Shown here: piece by piece, positions 20,062 through 28,221 of the stretch
Position numbering within the stretch: position 1 is the stretch's first letter
How the letters are laid out: each line of letters opens with the position of its first letter
From: Propionibacteriales bacterium
GTDB taxonomy: Bacteria > Actinomycetota > Actinomycetes > Propionibacteriales > Propionibacteriaceae
Direction of reading: 5' to 3'
Length of the DNA: 40,071 nucleotides
Assembly: GCA_021286985.1 (NCBI GenBank)
Contig: JAJTBJ010000004.1
Location: 1 to 40,071 of the forward strand
Program-made: the position numbers and the translations under genes
Notes under the pieces: model-generated
The model's input: only the letters and a program-made list of their open reading frames with translations
What the model was told of the DNA's origin: nothing
The model's database searches: none

Positions 20062-21167
20062 GTCGAGTCCCGGTGAACGATCTTGCGCGGGACCCGAACA
20101 TGGACGCGGACCTGGCGCTGGTGAGCCGAACAGTCCACAGCGGATGGTTCGTTCTGGGTTCGCAGGTCAAGGCATTCGAGGCCGAATTCGCTGCCTACCT
20201 CGGCGCTCGTGACGCCGTGGGGGTGGGCAACGGGACCGACGCGCTCATGCTCGCCATGCGAGCCGTTGGGGTGGAACCCGGTGACCGTGTGGTGATGGCT
20301 GCGAATGCAGGCATGTACAGCGCTGCGGCCGCTGTTGCCGTTGGGGCTGTGCCCGAGTGGGTCGATGTTCTCCCCAGCCGCGGTTCGCTTGACCCCGCAG
20401 CGCTCGCCGACCATGTGGCCCAATCGAAGCCGGCTGCGGTGGTGGTCACCCATCTGTACGGATTGATGGCGGAGGTGGAGCAGATCTCCCAGATCTGTCA
20501 GGCGGCCGGCGTCCCTCTCATCGAGGACTGTGCGCAGGCTGCGGGGGCGTCCGCCGGCGGCAGGTTTGCTGGCACCTGGGGCGACTGCGCCACCTTCTCC
20601 TTCTACCCCACCAAGAACCTGGCCGCATGGGGCGATGCGGGTGCGGTCGTGAGCAATAGCGAGGCCATCGTCGATCGGGTCCGCCGCCTGCACCAATATG
20701 GCTGGACCAGTCGTTACCGCGCTGAGATTCCCTACGGCGTCAACAGCCGGATGGACGAGATCCAGGCGACGGTCCTGCGCGCGAGGCTCACGCGACTGGA
20801 CGAGGGCAATCAACGTCGGCGCAGCATCATGAGCCGTTATGTCGCGGCCGCTCCGCAGGGCGTGCGTGTGTTCTTCGAAGACTCCACTGCGTGCGTGGCC
20901 CACTTGTCCGTGCTGGTGTTCGGGTCTGAACAGGAACGGGACAATGCCCGCACGGCGCTCGATGCGGCCAACGTCGCGACCGACGTTCACTACCCCATTC
21001 CTGACTACCGCCAACCCGCGATGGCGGCCTATTCAGCTGGGGTCGACCTGCCCACGACTCAGGATTTGGCGCGCCGAGTGCTGACCATTCCGTGCTTCCC
21101 TGGACTGACCGATGTTGAGGTGGATCAGGTGTGCCTCGCACTGAGTTCGCTGCAGGCCGAGGTATAG
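20058..21167 (+). CDS. dTDP-3-amino-3,6-dideoxyhexose aminotransferase (FdtB/QdtB-like, DegT family)
   Basis: The 369-residue product opens VPVNDLAR, with VGVGNGTDAL (phosphate binding), PLIEDCAQAAGA (cofactor-ring Asp) and the PLP lysine in SFYPTKNLAAWGDAG (Lys186). The SFYPTKNLxxxGDxG form is characteristic of the DesV/TylB/FdtB/QdtB group that aminates C3 of dTDP-3-keto-6-deoxyhexoses. GTG 20058 overlaps the upstream acetyltransferase stop (GTGA), showing coupled translation. The ketoisomerase that would make its 3-keto substrate is the next gene. Whether the product has galacto or gluco configuration (Fuc3N or Qui3N) is not decidable by eye. Confidence 0.88.
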   Translation: MSRVPVNDLARDPNMDADLALVSRTVHSGWFVLGSQVKAFEAEFAAYLGARDAVGVGNGTDALMLAMRAVGVEPGDRVVMAANAGMYSAAAAVAVGAVPEWVDVLPSRGSLDPAALADHVAQSKPAAVVVTHLYGLMAEVEQISQICQAAGVPLIEDCAQAAGASAGGRFAGTWGDCATFSFYPTKNLAAWGDAGAVVSNSEAIVDRVRRLHQYGWTSRYRAEIPYGVNSRMDEIQATVLRARLTRLDEGNQRRRSIMSRYVAAAPQGVRVFFEDSTACVAHLSVLVFGSEQERDNARTALDAANVATDVHYPIPDYRQPAMAAYSAGVDLPTTQDLARRVLTIPCFPGLTDVEVDQVCLALSSLQAEV

Positions 21168-21176
21168 GCTTTCGGG

Positions 21177-22004
21177 GTGCAGCAGCAGCAGATTGGTGAC
21201 CAAGACTCGCCGTCGAGGTTTGGGCCTGATGTTGTGATCGATCCTGCCGCCGAGGTCGGTATCGGTGCGCTCATCACCGGCAAGGTGGCGGTGCTCGGAT
21301 CGACGAAGATCGGCCCGGGAGTGGTGATCGAAGGGCCGCGGTTGGGTCCTCCCATGGCGATCGGCCCGGACGCAGTGGTGGGCGCTGGCTCGGTGATCAG
21401 CATGGCGAGCGTGGGTGCGCGAGCCGTCCTGCAGGCGGGCTCAGTGGTGACCCGGCGGGTGCCGTCCGACGCTGTCATCGGCGGAAGTGAGGGGCGGCTG
21501 CTGCGGACCCGTCCCGGAAGCGCACCTCAGACCTCACCTTCGACGCCCGCATCTGCTGCATCGCTGATCCCTCGGGAATCTCTCCTGACGCTGCGCCTGG
21601 TTGACGATATGAGGGGCGCCCTGGTCGCCGGCGAATACCCGGGGCAGCTGCCCTTCGCCGTGTCTCGGTTCTTCACCGTGTTCGGAGTCCCCGGCCCGGA
21701 GGTGCGGGGCGAGCATGCCCACCGGGAGTGCCATCAGTTGCTCGTGGCTGTGGCCGGAACGCTGGAAGTGGTCTGCGACGATGGTTTCGAAAGCAGGTCC
21801 TACTCGCTGTCGAGGCCCGAAGTAGCCCTCCACATCCCGCCGATGGTCTGGGGAGTCCAGCACCAGTACAGCTCGGATGCGGTGTTGCTTGTGCTCGCCT
21901 CCCACGCCTACGACTCTGATGACTACATCCGAGACTATGAGGAATTCAAACGGCTCGCGGGTGAGCGGGCCGCATCGATCGAGCAGCAGCGGGCGGCCAC
22001 TTGA
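21177..22004 (+). CDS. Hexapeptide-repeat domain fused to dTDP-4-keto-6-deoxyglucose 3,4-ketoisomerase (WxcM/FdtA/QdtA-like)
   Basis: Residues about 16-105 of 275 form a short left-handed beta-helix (IGPGVVIEG, IGPDAVVGAGS, LQAGSVVTRRVPSDAV). A Ser/Pro/Ala linker follows, then a cupin from about 130: MRGALVAGEYPGQLPF, VRGEHAHRECHQLL with His180 and His182, and YDSDDYIRDYEEF near the end. These are diagnostic of the FdtA/QdtA 3,4-ketoisomerases. Bifunctional WxcM/FdtD enzymes join an acetyltransferase to this cupin, but the helix here is unusually short and a separate acetyltransferase lies two genes upstream. It uses a GTG start. The stop overlaps the flippase TTG. Confidence 0.85.
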   Translation: MQQQQIGDQDSPSRFGPDVVIDPAAEVGIGALITGKVAVLGSTKIGPGVVIEGPRLGPPMAIGPDAVVGAGSVISMASVGARAVLQAGSVVTRRVPSDAVIGGSEGRLLRTRPGSAPQTSPSTPASAASLIPRESLLTLRLVDDMRGALVAGEYPGQLPFAVSRFFTVFGVPGPEVRGEHAHRECHQLLVAVAGTLEVVCDDGFESRSYSLSRPEVALHIPPMVWGVQHQYSSDAVLLVLASHAYDSDDYIRDYEEFKRLAGERAASIEQQRAAT

Positions 22005-23323
22005 GTTCGTCGAGGCGTGCTCTCCAGCTCGCGTCGCTGGGAACGCTCGCCTTCGGATTCCTGACCGGGAAGGCCATCGCCATCTCCTGGGGAGTGGAGG
22101 GCGTCGGCTACCAAAGTGCCATCGTAGGTGCCGGTTCCTTGGCTGCCTTGTTCAGCACCTTCGCCATCGGCAACGTCCTTCCGGAGATGGCCGTGGCGAA
22201 TCCCGAGTCCGGCCCGCGCGACTTCGGACGGGCCTTCGCGAAGGCCGCAGGGCTGGCCGCGCTGCCCTCAGTGGGGTTGGCGGTCTTGGTCACGCTTCCA
22301 GAGTTGTCGCGGTCGTTCGATCCGATTGCGGTGAGCGTTGCGATCACCTTGGCCGCCGCGGGATCGGTGCTGCTGGCATTTCGAGCCGTGTCCCTTTCGG
22401 TCTTCGCCAGCGGATCGGCCGCGGCGCGGTTCCAGTTCATCTCCGCCGCGGTGACGAGTGCGACCATCGTCATCGCCGTCTTCACCGCGCCGATCGCTGT
22501 CCTGCCGTTGGCCATCGGGGCCGGGGTCGTTCTCGGGCCGATCATCGGGGTCGTCTCGACCCGCTCGTTCGGGAGTGATGCCGGTGGCGGCAGAGAGATC
22601 TCCGCGGGTGCGCTGATTCGACGATCGCTTCCCACCTATGGGAGCTCGCTTCTCAGTGCGGGTGCGGTTGCGGTGGCTCCGTTGATCATGCTGAACCTTG
22701 CCGGTGCCGCGCCGACGGGCCTCTTGCGGGCGGTGACGTCGCTCGGGGGATTGCCGTCTGCGGTCGTGATCCCTGCCATCGCCCTCCACTTCTACCCGAT
22801 CGCATCACAGCGGATGGCGGCGGGTGAGGCCATCGATGATGTGGTCAGCGAAAGCGTCGGCAATCTCGCCGGCAAGGCCTCGTTGGGGGCGGTTGCATTA
22901 GCCGTTGCGGCGCCGCTGGCGCTCTGGCTCGCCTATTCGGCCTCCTTTGTGAGCGCTGCTGCTGCGCTTGCCGTGATTGCCTGCGCCGGGGCGATTCGGG
23001 CCGTCGGCCTCCACGGGGCGTACTTGCTGCTGGCCGCGGGCCGACGGCGGGCCTACCTGGCCGCAGAATCCTGTGCTGCGGGCGTCCTGCTGATCGGTAC
23101 GGTGTTGGCAGGGTTGACCGCGAGGGTGGTGGGTGCCTCGATTGCCGTGTGGTTGAGTGCGGCGGCTTACCTCGCCTTCGTCAAGATCGCCCTCGGGCGC
23201 CCGAGGGCGGGCGGGGTTCAGGTGAACCTGCGGATCCCGTTGCGGGTCGTGGTGTTGCAGCTGCTCGCGATTGCTGCTGCGGTGGTGTGGGGAGTGCTCC
23301 TGGCTCATGGTGTCCTGAGGTGA
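22001..23323 (+). CDS. Wzx-type lipid-linked oligosaccharide flippase (first of two)
   Basis: The 440-residue product has about 12 hydrophobic segments and the polysaccharide-transport (MOP/Wzx) pattern. The first helix is followed by KAIAISWGVEGVGYQ and FAIGNVLPEMA, and a central RRSLPTYGSSLLSAGAVAVAP resembles O-antigen translocases of the WzxE type. Wzx proteins move undecaprenyl-diphosphate repeat units outward across the membrane. The TTG start overlaps the ketoisomerase stop (TTGA), tying it to the 3-amino-sugar genes. Substrate specificity is not readable, but linkage suggests a unit containing the 3-acetamido sugar. Confidence 0.75.
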   Translation: MSSSRRALQLASLGTLAFGFLTGKAIAISWGVEGVGYQSAIVGAGSLAALFSTFAIGNVLPEMAVANPESGPRDFGRAFAKAAGLAALPSVGLAVLVTLPELSRSFDPIAVSVAITLAAAGSVLLAFRAVSLSVFASGSAAARFQFISAAVTSATIVIAVFTAPIAVLPLAIGAGVVLGPIIGVVSTRSFGSDAGGGREISAGALIRRSLPTYGSSLLSAGAVAVAPLIMLNLAGAAPTGLLRAVTSLGGLPSAVVIPAIALHFYPIASQRMAAGEAIDDVVSESVGNLAGKASLGAVALAVAAPLALWLAYSASFVSAAAALAVIACAGAIRAVGLHGAYLLLAAGRRRAYLAAESCAAGVLLIGTVLAGLTARVVGASIAVWLSAAAYLAFVKIALGRPRAGGVQVNLRIPLRVVVLQLLAIAAAVVWGVLLAHGVLR

Positions 23324-23328
23324 AACCG

Positions 23329-24399
23329 ATGCGAATACTCATTCCGATGCTCGACTTTGGTGCTTCTGGCGGCTATCGGGTGTTGGCCGAACTGGGGAAC
23401 CGCTGGCACGCGGCGGGAGTGGACTGTGCGTTTGTGGTGCCGTGGTTCGCGGGGGACGCTCGGTTCCCGGTGAGTGCGCCGGTGCTTTACGTCGATAGCC
23501 GAGGGCGAACTCGCTCCCGGGACACCCGAGACCTGAGCGGCATTCGTCGCGTCGTGCTCGCGCAGCTTGCGCTGACGAGGGGGATTCGTCGGCTGGTCGA
23601 GCCGAGCGATGTGGTCTTCTCCAACCACTTCCTCACCACGATCGCTGCCTTCGGGTCCGAGAAGCGTGGCGCCGCCCATGTGCGCCTCATGCAGGCCGAG
23701 GAGGCGGAGTACTACCCCGGCGGGTCGCTCAAGGCGAGGATGTTTCGTGCTCTGGTGCGGCGGGCCGACGAGCGGGCGCCCTACGTGATCGTGAACTCCC
23801 CGGAATTCCTCGTGGGTGATGAGCGACGCATCGGGGTCCTGCCGCCAGGAATCGACCTCACGTTGTTTCACCCTGACGAGCCGGCTGCTCGCCCGCTGAC
23901 GATCGGCACCGTCGGCAGGTCGGAACCCTGGAAAGGCACTCACCGCGTTCTGCAGTCGGTGCGGCAGGCGAGCCTTCCGGGGGAGTATGTGCTCAGCGTG
24001 GCCGACTTCGGCGCGGAGCTGGCGGAGTTCGGTGATCTGCCGATCCGCACCACCACGCCACGCAGCGATGCCGAGTTGGCCGATTGGTACCGGTCGGTGG
24101 ACTTCGTGGTGGTGGGGGGCTCAGGGCAGCCGGGCGCCTACCACTATCCCTGCCTTGAGGCGCTGGCGACCGGCGCGACCCTGGTGACGCCGTGGTATCG
24201 CCCCGCGGACGCCGCCAACGCCTGGCTGGTAGAGGAGCCGGAGCCAGCACAGCTCGCTGCGGCGATCGACGCGGCACTTGCGCACCCCGAGGAGCGCGCA
24301 AGCAAGCGCGCCGCCGGCCTCGCGGCGGTAAAGGACCTTGACTGGGACCATTTGGCGGCCTCAGCCATGGAGATGATCCGCCGAGCCGCAGAGCACTGA
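23329..24399 (+). CDS. Glycosyltransferase family 4-like protein
   Basis: The 356-residue product begins MRILIPMLDFGASGGYRVL, a GT-B N-terminal Rossmann strand with a glycine-rich acceptor loop. The C-terminal donor domain has IGTVGRSEPWKGTHRVL (the GxxxxxKG motif) and GAYHYPCLEALATGATLVTP, in which a shortened E-x-x-x-A motif replaces the full EX7E. ATG 23329 has an excellent AGGTGA ribosome binding site at 23318-23323. Longer in-frame starts overlap the flippase. It is probably cytoplasmic and extends the lipid-linked repeat unit. Donor and linkage are unknown. Confidence 0.82.
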   Translation: MRILIPMLDFGASGGYRVLAELGNRWHAAGVDCAFVVPWFAGDARFPVSAPVLYVDSRGRTRSRDTRDLSGIRRVVLAQLALTRGIRRLVEPSDVVFSNHFLTTIAAFGSEKRGAAHVRLMQAEEAEYYPGGSLKARMFRALVRRADERAPYVIVNSPEFLVGDERRIGVLPPGIDLTLFHPDEPAARPLTIGTVGRSEPWKGTHRVLQSVRQASLPGEYVLSVADFGAELAEFGDLPIRTTTPRSDAELADWYRSVDFVVVGGSGQPGAYHYPCLEALATGATLVTPWYRPADAANAWLVEEPEPAQLAAAIDAALAHPEERASKRAAGLAAVKDLDWDHLAASAMEMIRRAAEH

Positions 24400-24410
24400 A
24401 TCATCAGGCG

Positions 24411-24428
24411 GGAGTCAGTGGAGACTCC
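24411..24428 (+). terminator. Candidate weak terminator hairpin after the 3-amino-sugar operon
   Basis: GGAGTC-AGTGGA-GACTCC forms a perfect 6-bp stem 12 nt after the GT stop codon. There is no T-run, so it would be an imperfect intrinsic terminator at best. Confidence 0.3.
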
Positions 24429-24575
24429 AGAAGGTCGGCGACGGCAGATCCACAGACGGCGACGTCGGTGCGCCCTCGCCGCAGCTGCCCACGCCGCCGG
24501 CGACCAGGATGGGGCACAATCGTCAGGTAACCGCTGGCCCGTGGGCCGGCTTCGGTGCGATCTTCTGGGGGAGCC

Positions 24576-25805
24576 GTGAAGACGGTCTTGGCTCGGCTGA
24601 CAGGCTTCTCCCTCCTCCCGCTGATTTCCTTGGTGACCCCGCTGCTTCTGCTGCCGGTGATCGCCAGCATCGTCGGCTCTGCGGGAGTGGCGAGCGTGGT
24701 CTCGGGTCAGGCAATCGGCACCTTTGCCGCGACAGTTCTGATGTGGGGGTGGAGCTTCGAAGGTCCCGTGGCGGTCGCGCAAGCCAGCGGTGCCGTTGAG
24801 CGTGGATTGATCTATCAGCGAAGCGTCCGGGATCGCATCCTCCTGGCCGTATTGGTGCTCCCGGTGGCCAGTCTGATTGCAGCCTGGGTGGCTACGCCGG
24901 AGTTCTGGATCGACGCGGTCGCAATGACCCTGGCTGTGGGACTCACCGGCCTCTCGCCGGCCTGGTTCTGCGTCGGACTAGGTCAACCAGCACTTTCGGG
25001 CCTCTACGACACTGTCCCTCGGGCGGCTGCCACGATTGTCGCGGTTCCCATCCTGTTTCTCACCCAGGCGGTGTGGCCCTACGCCGTGTTGACGACGGTG
25101 GTGACGACGGTGTCGCTGATGCTGTTCCATCGACGCGTCGTTGGCGGGCAAGCGCGCCTCCCCGGAGGCTGGCTGGCAGCCTTCCCCAGCATCTGGCGGC
25201 AGCGGCACACCGGGGCAATCAACATCGGGGCGAGCGCTTACGCCTCCACTCCCTCGCCCATCGCGACCGTCACCAATCCGGGTTTCGGGGCGTCCAGCCT
25301 GGCGACTGCCGACAGCCTGTATCGGTTCAGCCTCGCAGCGATCATCGCGGTCGCCAACGCCCTCCAGAGTTGGGTCCTCGATCCGGCCGCGGACCGGCCC
25401 CGTCGGCGGCAGGTCGCGGCGCTCCTGGCACATGCTGCGCTCGGGGTTGTGGGCGTGATCACCTTTTCCGCACTCGGGCCTTGGGCGACGTCGGTCCTTT
25501 TCGCCGGCCGCGCTCAGGCGAGCGTCGAGGTGTCCTTCTACTACGGTCTGGCGTTCTTCTTCATCTCGACCGGCACCCCGTTGGTGCGCAACCTGCTGCT
25601 TCCGGCCGGGCGGCAGGCAACTGTTCTGCGGTGGACGCTGATCTCGGCGCTGTGTGGGGTGGGTGCCATGTTGGGTGCCGGACTCACTGGCAACTGGCCC
25701 AAGATCGGACTCGGGATGGCGGCCAGCGAGGGCCTGCTGACCCTTGGCCTGTTAGTTCCTGCGCTCGGCGAACTAAAGAAGCATCCGCTGCCCGAGCCGG
25801 CGTGA
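24576..25805 (+). CDS. Second Wzx-type flippase / polysaccharide biosynthesis membrane protein
   Basis: The 409-residue product has about 12 hydrophobic segments. It shows the RfbX-like arrangement PLISLVTPLLLLPVIASIVG near the start, WGWSFEGPVAVAQ in the first third, and LYRFSLAAIIAVANALQSWV and FFFISTGTPLVRN later. It is only distantly similar to the first flippase, so it is not a recent duplicate. The GTG at 24576 follows GGGGGAG closely. The 176-bp upstream spacer holds a hairpin, so it may be a separate transcription unit. It converges on a minus-strand GT. A second flippase implies either two different repeat units or division of labour. Confidence 0.72.
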   Translation: MKTVLARLTGFSLLPLISLVTPLLLLPVIASIVGSAGVASVVSGQAIGTFAATVLMWGWSFEGPVAVAQASGAVERGLIYQRSVRDRILLAVLVLPVASLIAAWVATPEFWIDAVAMTLAVGLTGLSPAWFCVGLGQPALSGLYDTVPRAAATIVAVPILFLTQAVWPYAVLTTVVTTVSLMLFHRRVVGGQARLPGGWLAAFPSIWRQRHTGAINIGASAYASTPSPIATVTNPGFGASSLATADSLYRFSLAAIIAVANALQSWVLDPAADRPRRRQVAALLAHAALGVVGVITFSALGPWATSVLFAGRAQASVEVSFYYGLAFFFISTGTPLVRNLLLPAGRQATVLRWTLISALCGVGAMLGAGLTGNWPKIGLGMAASEGLLTLGLLVPALGELKKHPLPEPA

Positions 25806-25845
25806 CCCTCCGCCGCCGGACGCCGCTCGCGGGCAGGATCATCGG

Positions 25846-25862
25846 GGGTCGTCCTCCGACCC
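25846..25862. terminator. Candidate bidirectional terminator hairpin between convergent genes
   Basis: GGGTCG-TCCTC-CGACCC is a perfect 6-bp, GC-rich stem in the 73-bp spacer between two converging genes (stops at 25805 and 25879). No T-run flanks it. Confidence 0.4.
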
Positions 25863-25878
25863 GCCGGGCGTGGGACCG

Positions 25879-26988
25879 CTACGCGGGCGAGAGCAGAGAC
25901 TCCAGGTAGTCGGCATTGTCGGCGGCCACCAGCGGCTCGCTGAACCGCGTCTCCACCCAGGACCGGGCGTTGTCGGCCATGGCCTTCCTGGTGTTCTGGT
26001 CGCGCAACAGTGTGATCACGGCGTCGGCCAGCGCGGTCTCGTCACCGAAAGGTACGAGCGTCCCGGTGAACCCGTCGTGGACGGCATCGACCACGCCGGT
26101 CACCCGCCAGGACACCACCGGAACCCCGCAGGCCTGAGCTTCCAGGGGCACCTGGGGGAGGCCCTCGCGGCGAGTCGGAAACAGCAGAAGGTCCGATGCC
26201 TGCAGGTAGGGCAGCACGTCAGGTTGTTCGCCGGTCCACTCGATATCCGGATCGCTGGTGAGGGCGCGCATGGTGGCGTCGTCCGGCGGCAGGGTGCTGT
26301 CCAACCCGCCCACCACCAGCAGCCGGGCCCCGAGTTCTTGGCGAACCGCGTTGAAGATCCGGAGCAGCGCGTCGATCCCCTTGTCGCGATGGAGGCGTCC
26401 GACGAAAGTCAACGTGGGCGGACGGCTTTCGTCCGGTGGCCCCGGGCGAAAGCGAGCGGTATCGACACCACAGAAGGAACCCGATCCCACAACGTGAGGT
26501 GCGGAGCTTCGCAACCCCCGCGCGTGGATCAACCGGGCGAGCGAGTCGGAGACACAGATCTGCGCTGTTGACGAGGAGAGCGTCGCCTTTTCCGCCGATT
26601 CCAGAATGCGTCGCCGCACGCCAGTGGATCCGTCCCACACGGCGCCATGGATCACGTACACCCGGGAGGGCACCTTCGTGATGCGGGCGGCGGTCAGGGC
26701 CAGCAACGACGCCTTGGGGGTGCCGGCGACGACCATCCGGGGCCGGGTCTCCTTCAGGTGGGAAACCCAGGCTCGCAGGGCCGCCAGATCCTGAGCCGGT
26801 GACATGCCCCGATTCATCGGTACGACAGCTGTGCTCGCCGAAACGGTGACGTCGGGGAGGCGGTCGCCGCAGACCAATTGAAGTCGGTGGCCGCGACGTG
26901 CCAACTCCCGGGCCACGGGTTGGACGAAGGCCTCGGTGGTGATCGCCACCGTCGTGGCAAGGAGAATGTCGGGCCCGGACGTGCTCAC
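25879..26988 (-). CDS. Glycosyltransferase family 4 protein
   Basis: The 369-residue GT-B protein has an N-terminal acceptor domain (RELARRGHRLQLVCGD) and a C-terminal donor domain. The latter shows LTFVGRLHRDKGIDALL, DIEWTGEQPDVLPYLQASD and LLFPTRREGLPQVPLEAQACGVPVV, which contains the full EX7E catalytic motif. It resembles capsular GTs of the PglA/CapJ/TuaC type. The GTG overlaps the Wzz-like gene stop (GTGA), so the two are coupled. It is a retaining transferase by family rule, and its donor is unknown. Confidence 0.88.
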   Translation of the reverse strand: MSTSGPDILLATTVAITTEAFVQPVARELARRGHRLQLVCGDRLPDVTVSASTAVVPMNRGMSPAQDLAALRAWVSHLKETRPRMVVAGTPKASLLALTAARITKVPSRVYVIHGAVWDGSTGVRRRILESAEKATLSSSTAQICVSDSLARLIHARGLRSSAPHVVGSGSFCGVDTARFRPGPPDESRPPTLTFVGRLHRDKGIDALLRIFNAVRQELGARLLVVGGLDSTLPPDDATMRALTSDPDIEWTGEQPDVLPYLQASDLLLFPTRREGLPQVPLEAQACGVPVVSWRVTGVVDAVHDGFTGTLVPFGDETALADAVITLLRDQNTRKAMADNARSWVETRFSEPLVAADNADYLESLLSPA

Positions 26989-28073
26989 CGGTTGCGCTTC
27001 GTCAGCCCGATCACAGCGATCTCGGCATCAGTCACTCGCGACAGCGTTCGCCCGGCGGCGGTGAGATCCCGGTAGCGGCCGTCGCCGTAGCCGATGACGA
27101 GGGCGACGACATCGACTGATGCGGCCGCCTGGAGAGCGTCCGCGTCCAGCCCCTTGTCGGCAACCACCACGTCCAGCAGGTCGGCGGCATCCGGTGGGGT
27201 GGGGGTCGAAGGCGAGGTCGCGGTCTCAGCGGCCGTCGAAGTGTTGGCCGGGTGCTTTCTCGCCGACCAGGAGTCGGCGATGAGTTGGCTGAGGGCGCCG
27301 ATCTTTCCTTCTGCCGTCGCGCCGATCGGAACAAGGAGGGCGCGAGTGCTGGCTTCACGGTCCTTGACCAACGCCAGAGCCAACGCGAGGCCGTCGGACG
27401 CCTTGCCGTCCGCTTCTCCGATCAGCCGTGCTTCCAGCCGGTCCTCGATGTCGCGGCCTGTCCAGATCCGGCCCTGTGCCCAGACGATGACGTAGACCGC
27501 CACGACGCCCACGATCAGCATCAGAGCGATCGGCAGCCCCAGCTTGAGCATCGACAGCGATCCGGTGACCGCTTGCGGGGTGGTGACCACGGGGTTGGGA
27601 GCAAGGATCGGGGTGGCCTGCGAAGAATCTGTCTTGATTACCGCGGCGGCAAGCTCATCTGCAAAGGACTTGGTAAGAGCAATTCCTTCTTCTTGGCTCA
27701 ATCCTTCGTTGGCTAACTGGATTTCGACCACACCACCGGGCGTTGCATTGGTGACAACTCGATCGCCTCCCGACGATGCGGTGATCCCATGTTCGGCCAA
27801 GAGATCGCGGACCGGCTGACTGGCCATGGCGACCCGGAGGTACGCGCTCAAGCGCTGGGTGCCAACGTCGGTTTGGGTGCTTCCAGACGGGTAGGCCGGG
27901 TCTACTCCCTTGTCAGTGGCAGTGAATGTGAAGAGGACGAGGTTGTTGGTCGTGATCGAGGGCTTCGCTGTCGCGGCGAAGATGCCGAGCGCGCCACCGA
28001 TCAGCAGCGATAGCACCGGGATCCACCAGAACCGCCGGAGCCCACGAAGATAGTCAGTGATCGATGGCGTCAT
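26985..28073 (-). CDS. Wzz/YveK-type chain-length protein with a degenerate kinase-like cytoplasmic domain
   Basis: The 362-residue product has the Wzz layout: membrane helix 13-34, an extracytoplasmic domain 36-175 and a second helix 176-198. A cytoplasmic tail of 160 residues resembles the ATPase part of bacterial tyrosine kinases. A would-be Walker A reads GATAEGKI (251-258), with Ile where Ser or Thr should bind Mg-ATP, followed by LLDVVVADKG (299-308) near the Walker B place. There is no terminal tyrosine cluster. It probably regulates polymer length without kinase activity. The ATG has GAGGGG upstream. The coding region is visibly less GC-rich than its neighbours in places. Confidence 0.78.
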   Translation of the reverse strand: MTPSITDYLRGLRRFWWIPVLSLLIGGALGIFAATAKPSITTNNLVLFTFTATDKGVDPAYPSGSTQTDVGTQRLSAYLRVAMASQPVRDLLAEHGITASSGGDRVVTNATPGGVVEIQLANEGLSQEEGIALTKSFADELAAAVIKTDSSQATPILAPNPVVTTPQAVTGSLSMLKLGLPIALMLIVGVVAVYVIVWAQGRIWTGRDIEDRLEARLIGEADGKASDGLALALALVKDREASTRALLVPIGATAEGKIGALSQLIADSWSARKHPANTSTAAETATSPSTPTPPDAADLLDVVVADKGLDADALQAAASVDVVALVIGYGDGRYRDLTAAGRTLSRVTDAEIAVIGLTKRNR

Positions 28074-28111
28074 CAGTCCCCTCGGATAGCTATTCGGCGG
28101 CAGTTCGAGTC

Positions 28112-28117
28112 AGTCTA
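28112..28117 (-). promoter_or_regulatory. Candidate -10 element for the wzz-like operon
   Basis: TAGACT on the minus strand lies about 38 nt before the ATG at 28073. A TTGAAC at 28131-28136 is only 13 bp away, too close for a standard -35 box. Confidence 0.3.
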
Positions 28118-28182
28118 CGACTTCGCCCCCGTTCAACGAATCGGGCGGCCGGGGCGGCTCAAGCTGAAGCACTGCCATTTGG

Positions 28183-28188
28183 TAGAGT
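28183..28188 (+). promoter_or_regulatory. Candidate -10 element for the GT2-wzy operon
   Basis: TAGAGT inside GGTAGAGT lies 33 nt before the GTG at 28222, predicting a leader of about 27 nt. No -35 box is seen. Confidence 0.3.
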
Positions 28189-28221
28189 CGCTGCACAATC
28201 TACACACGGCGATGATGGGCG

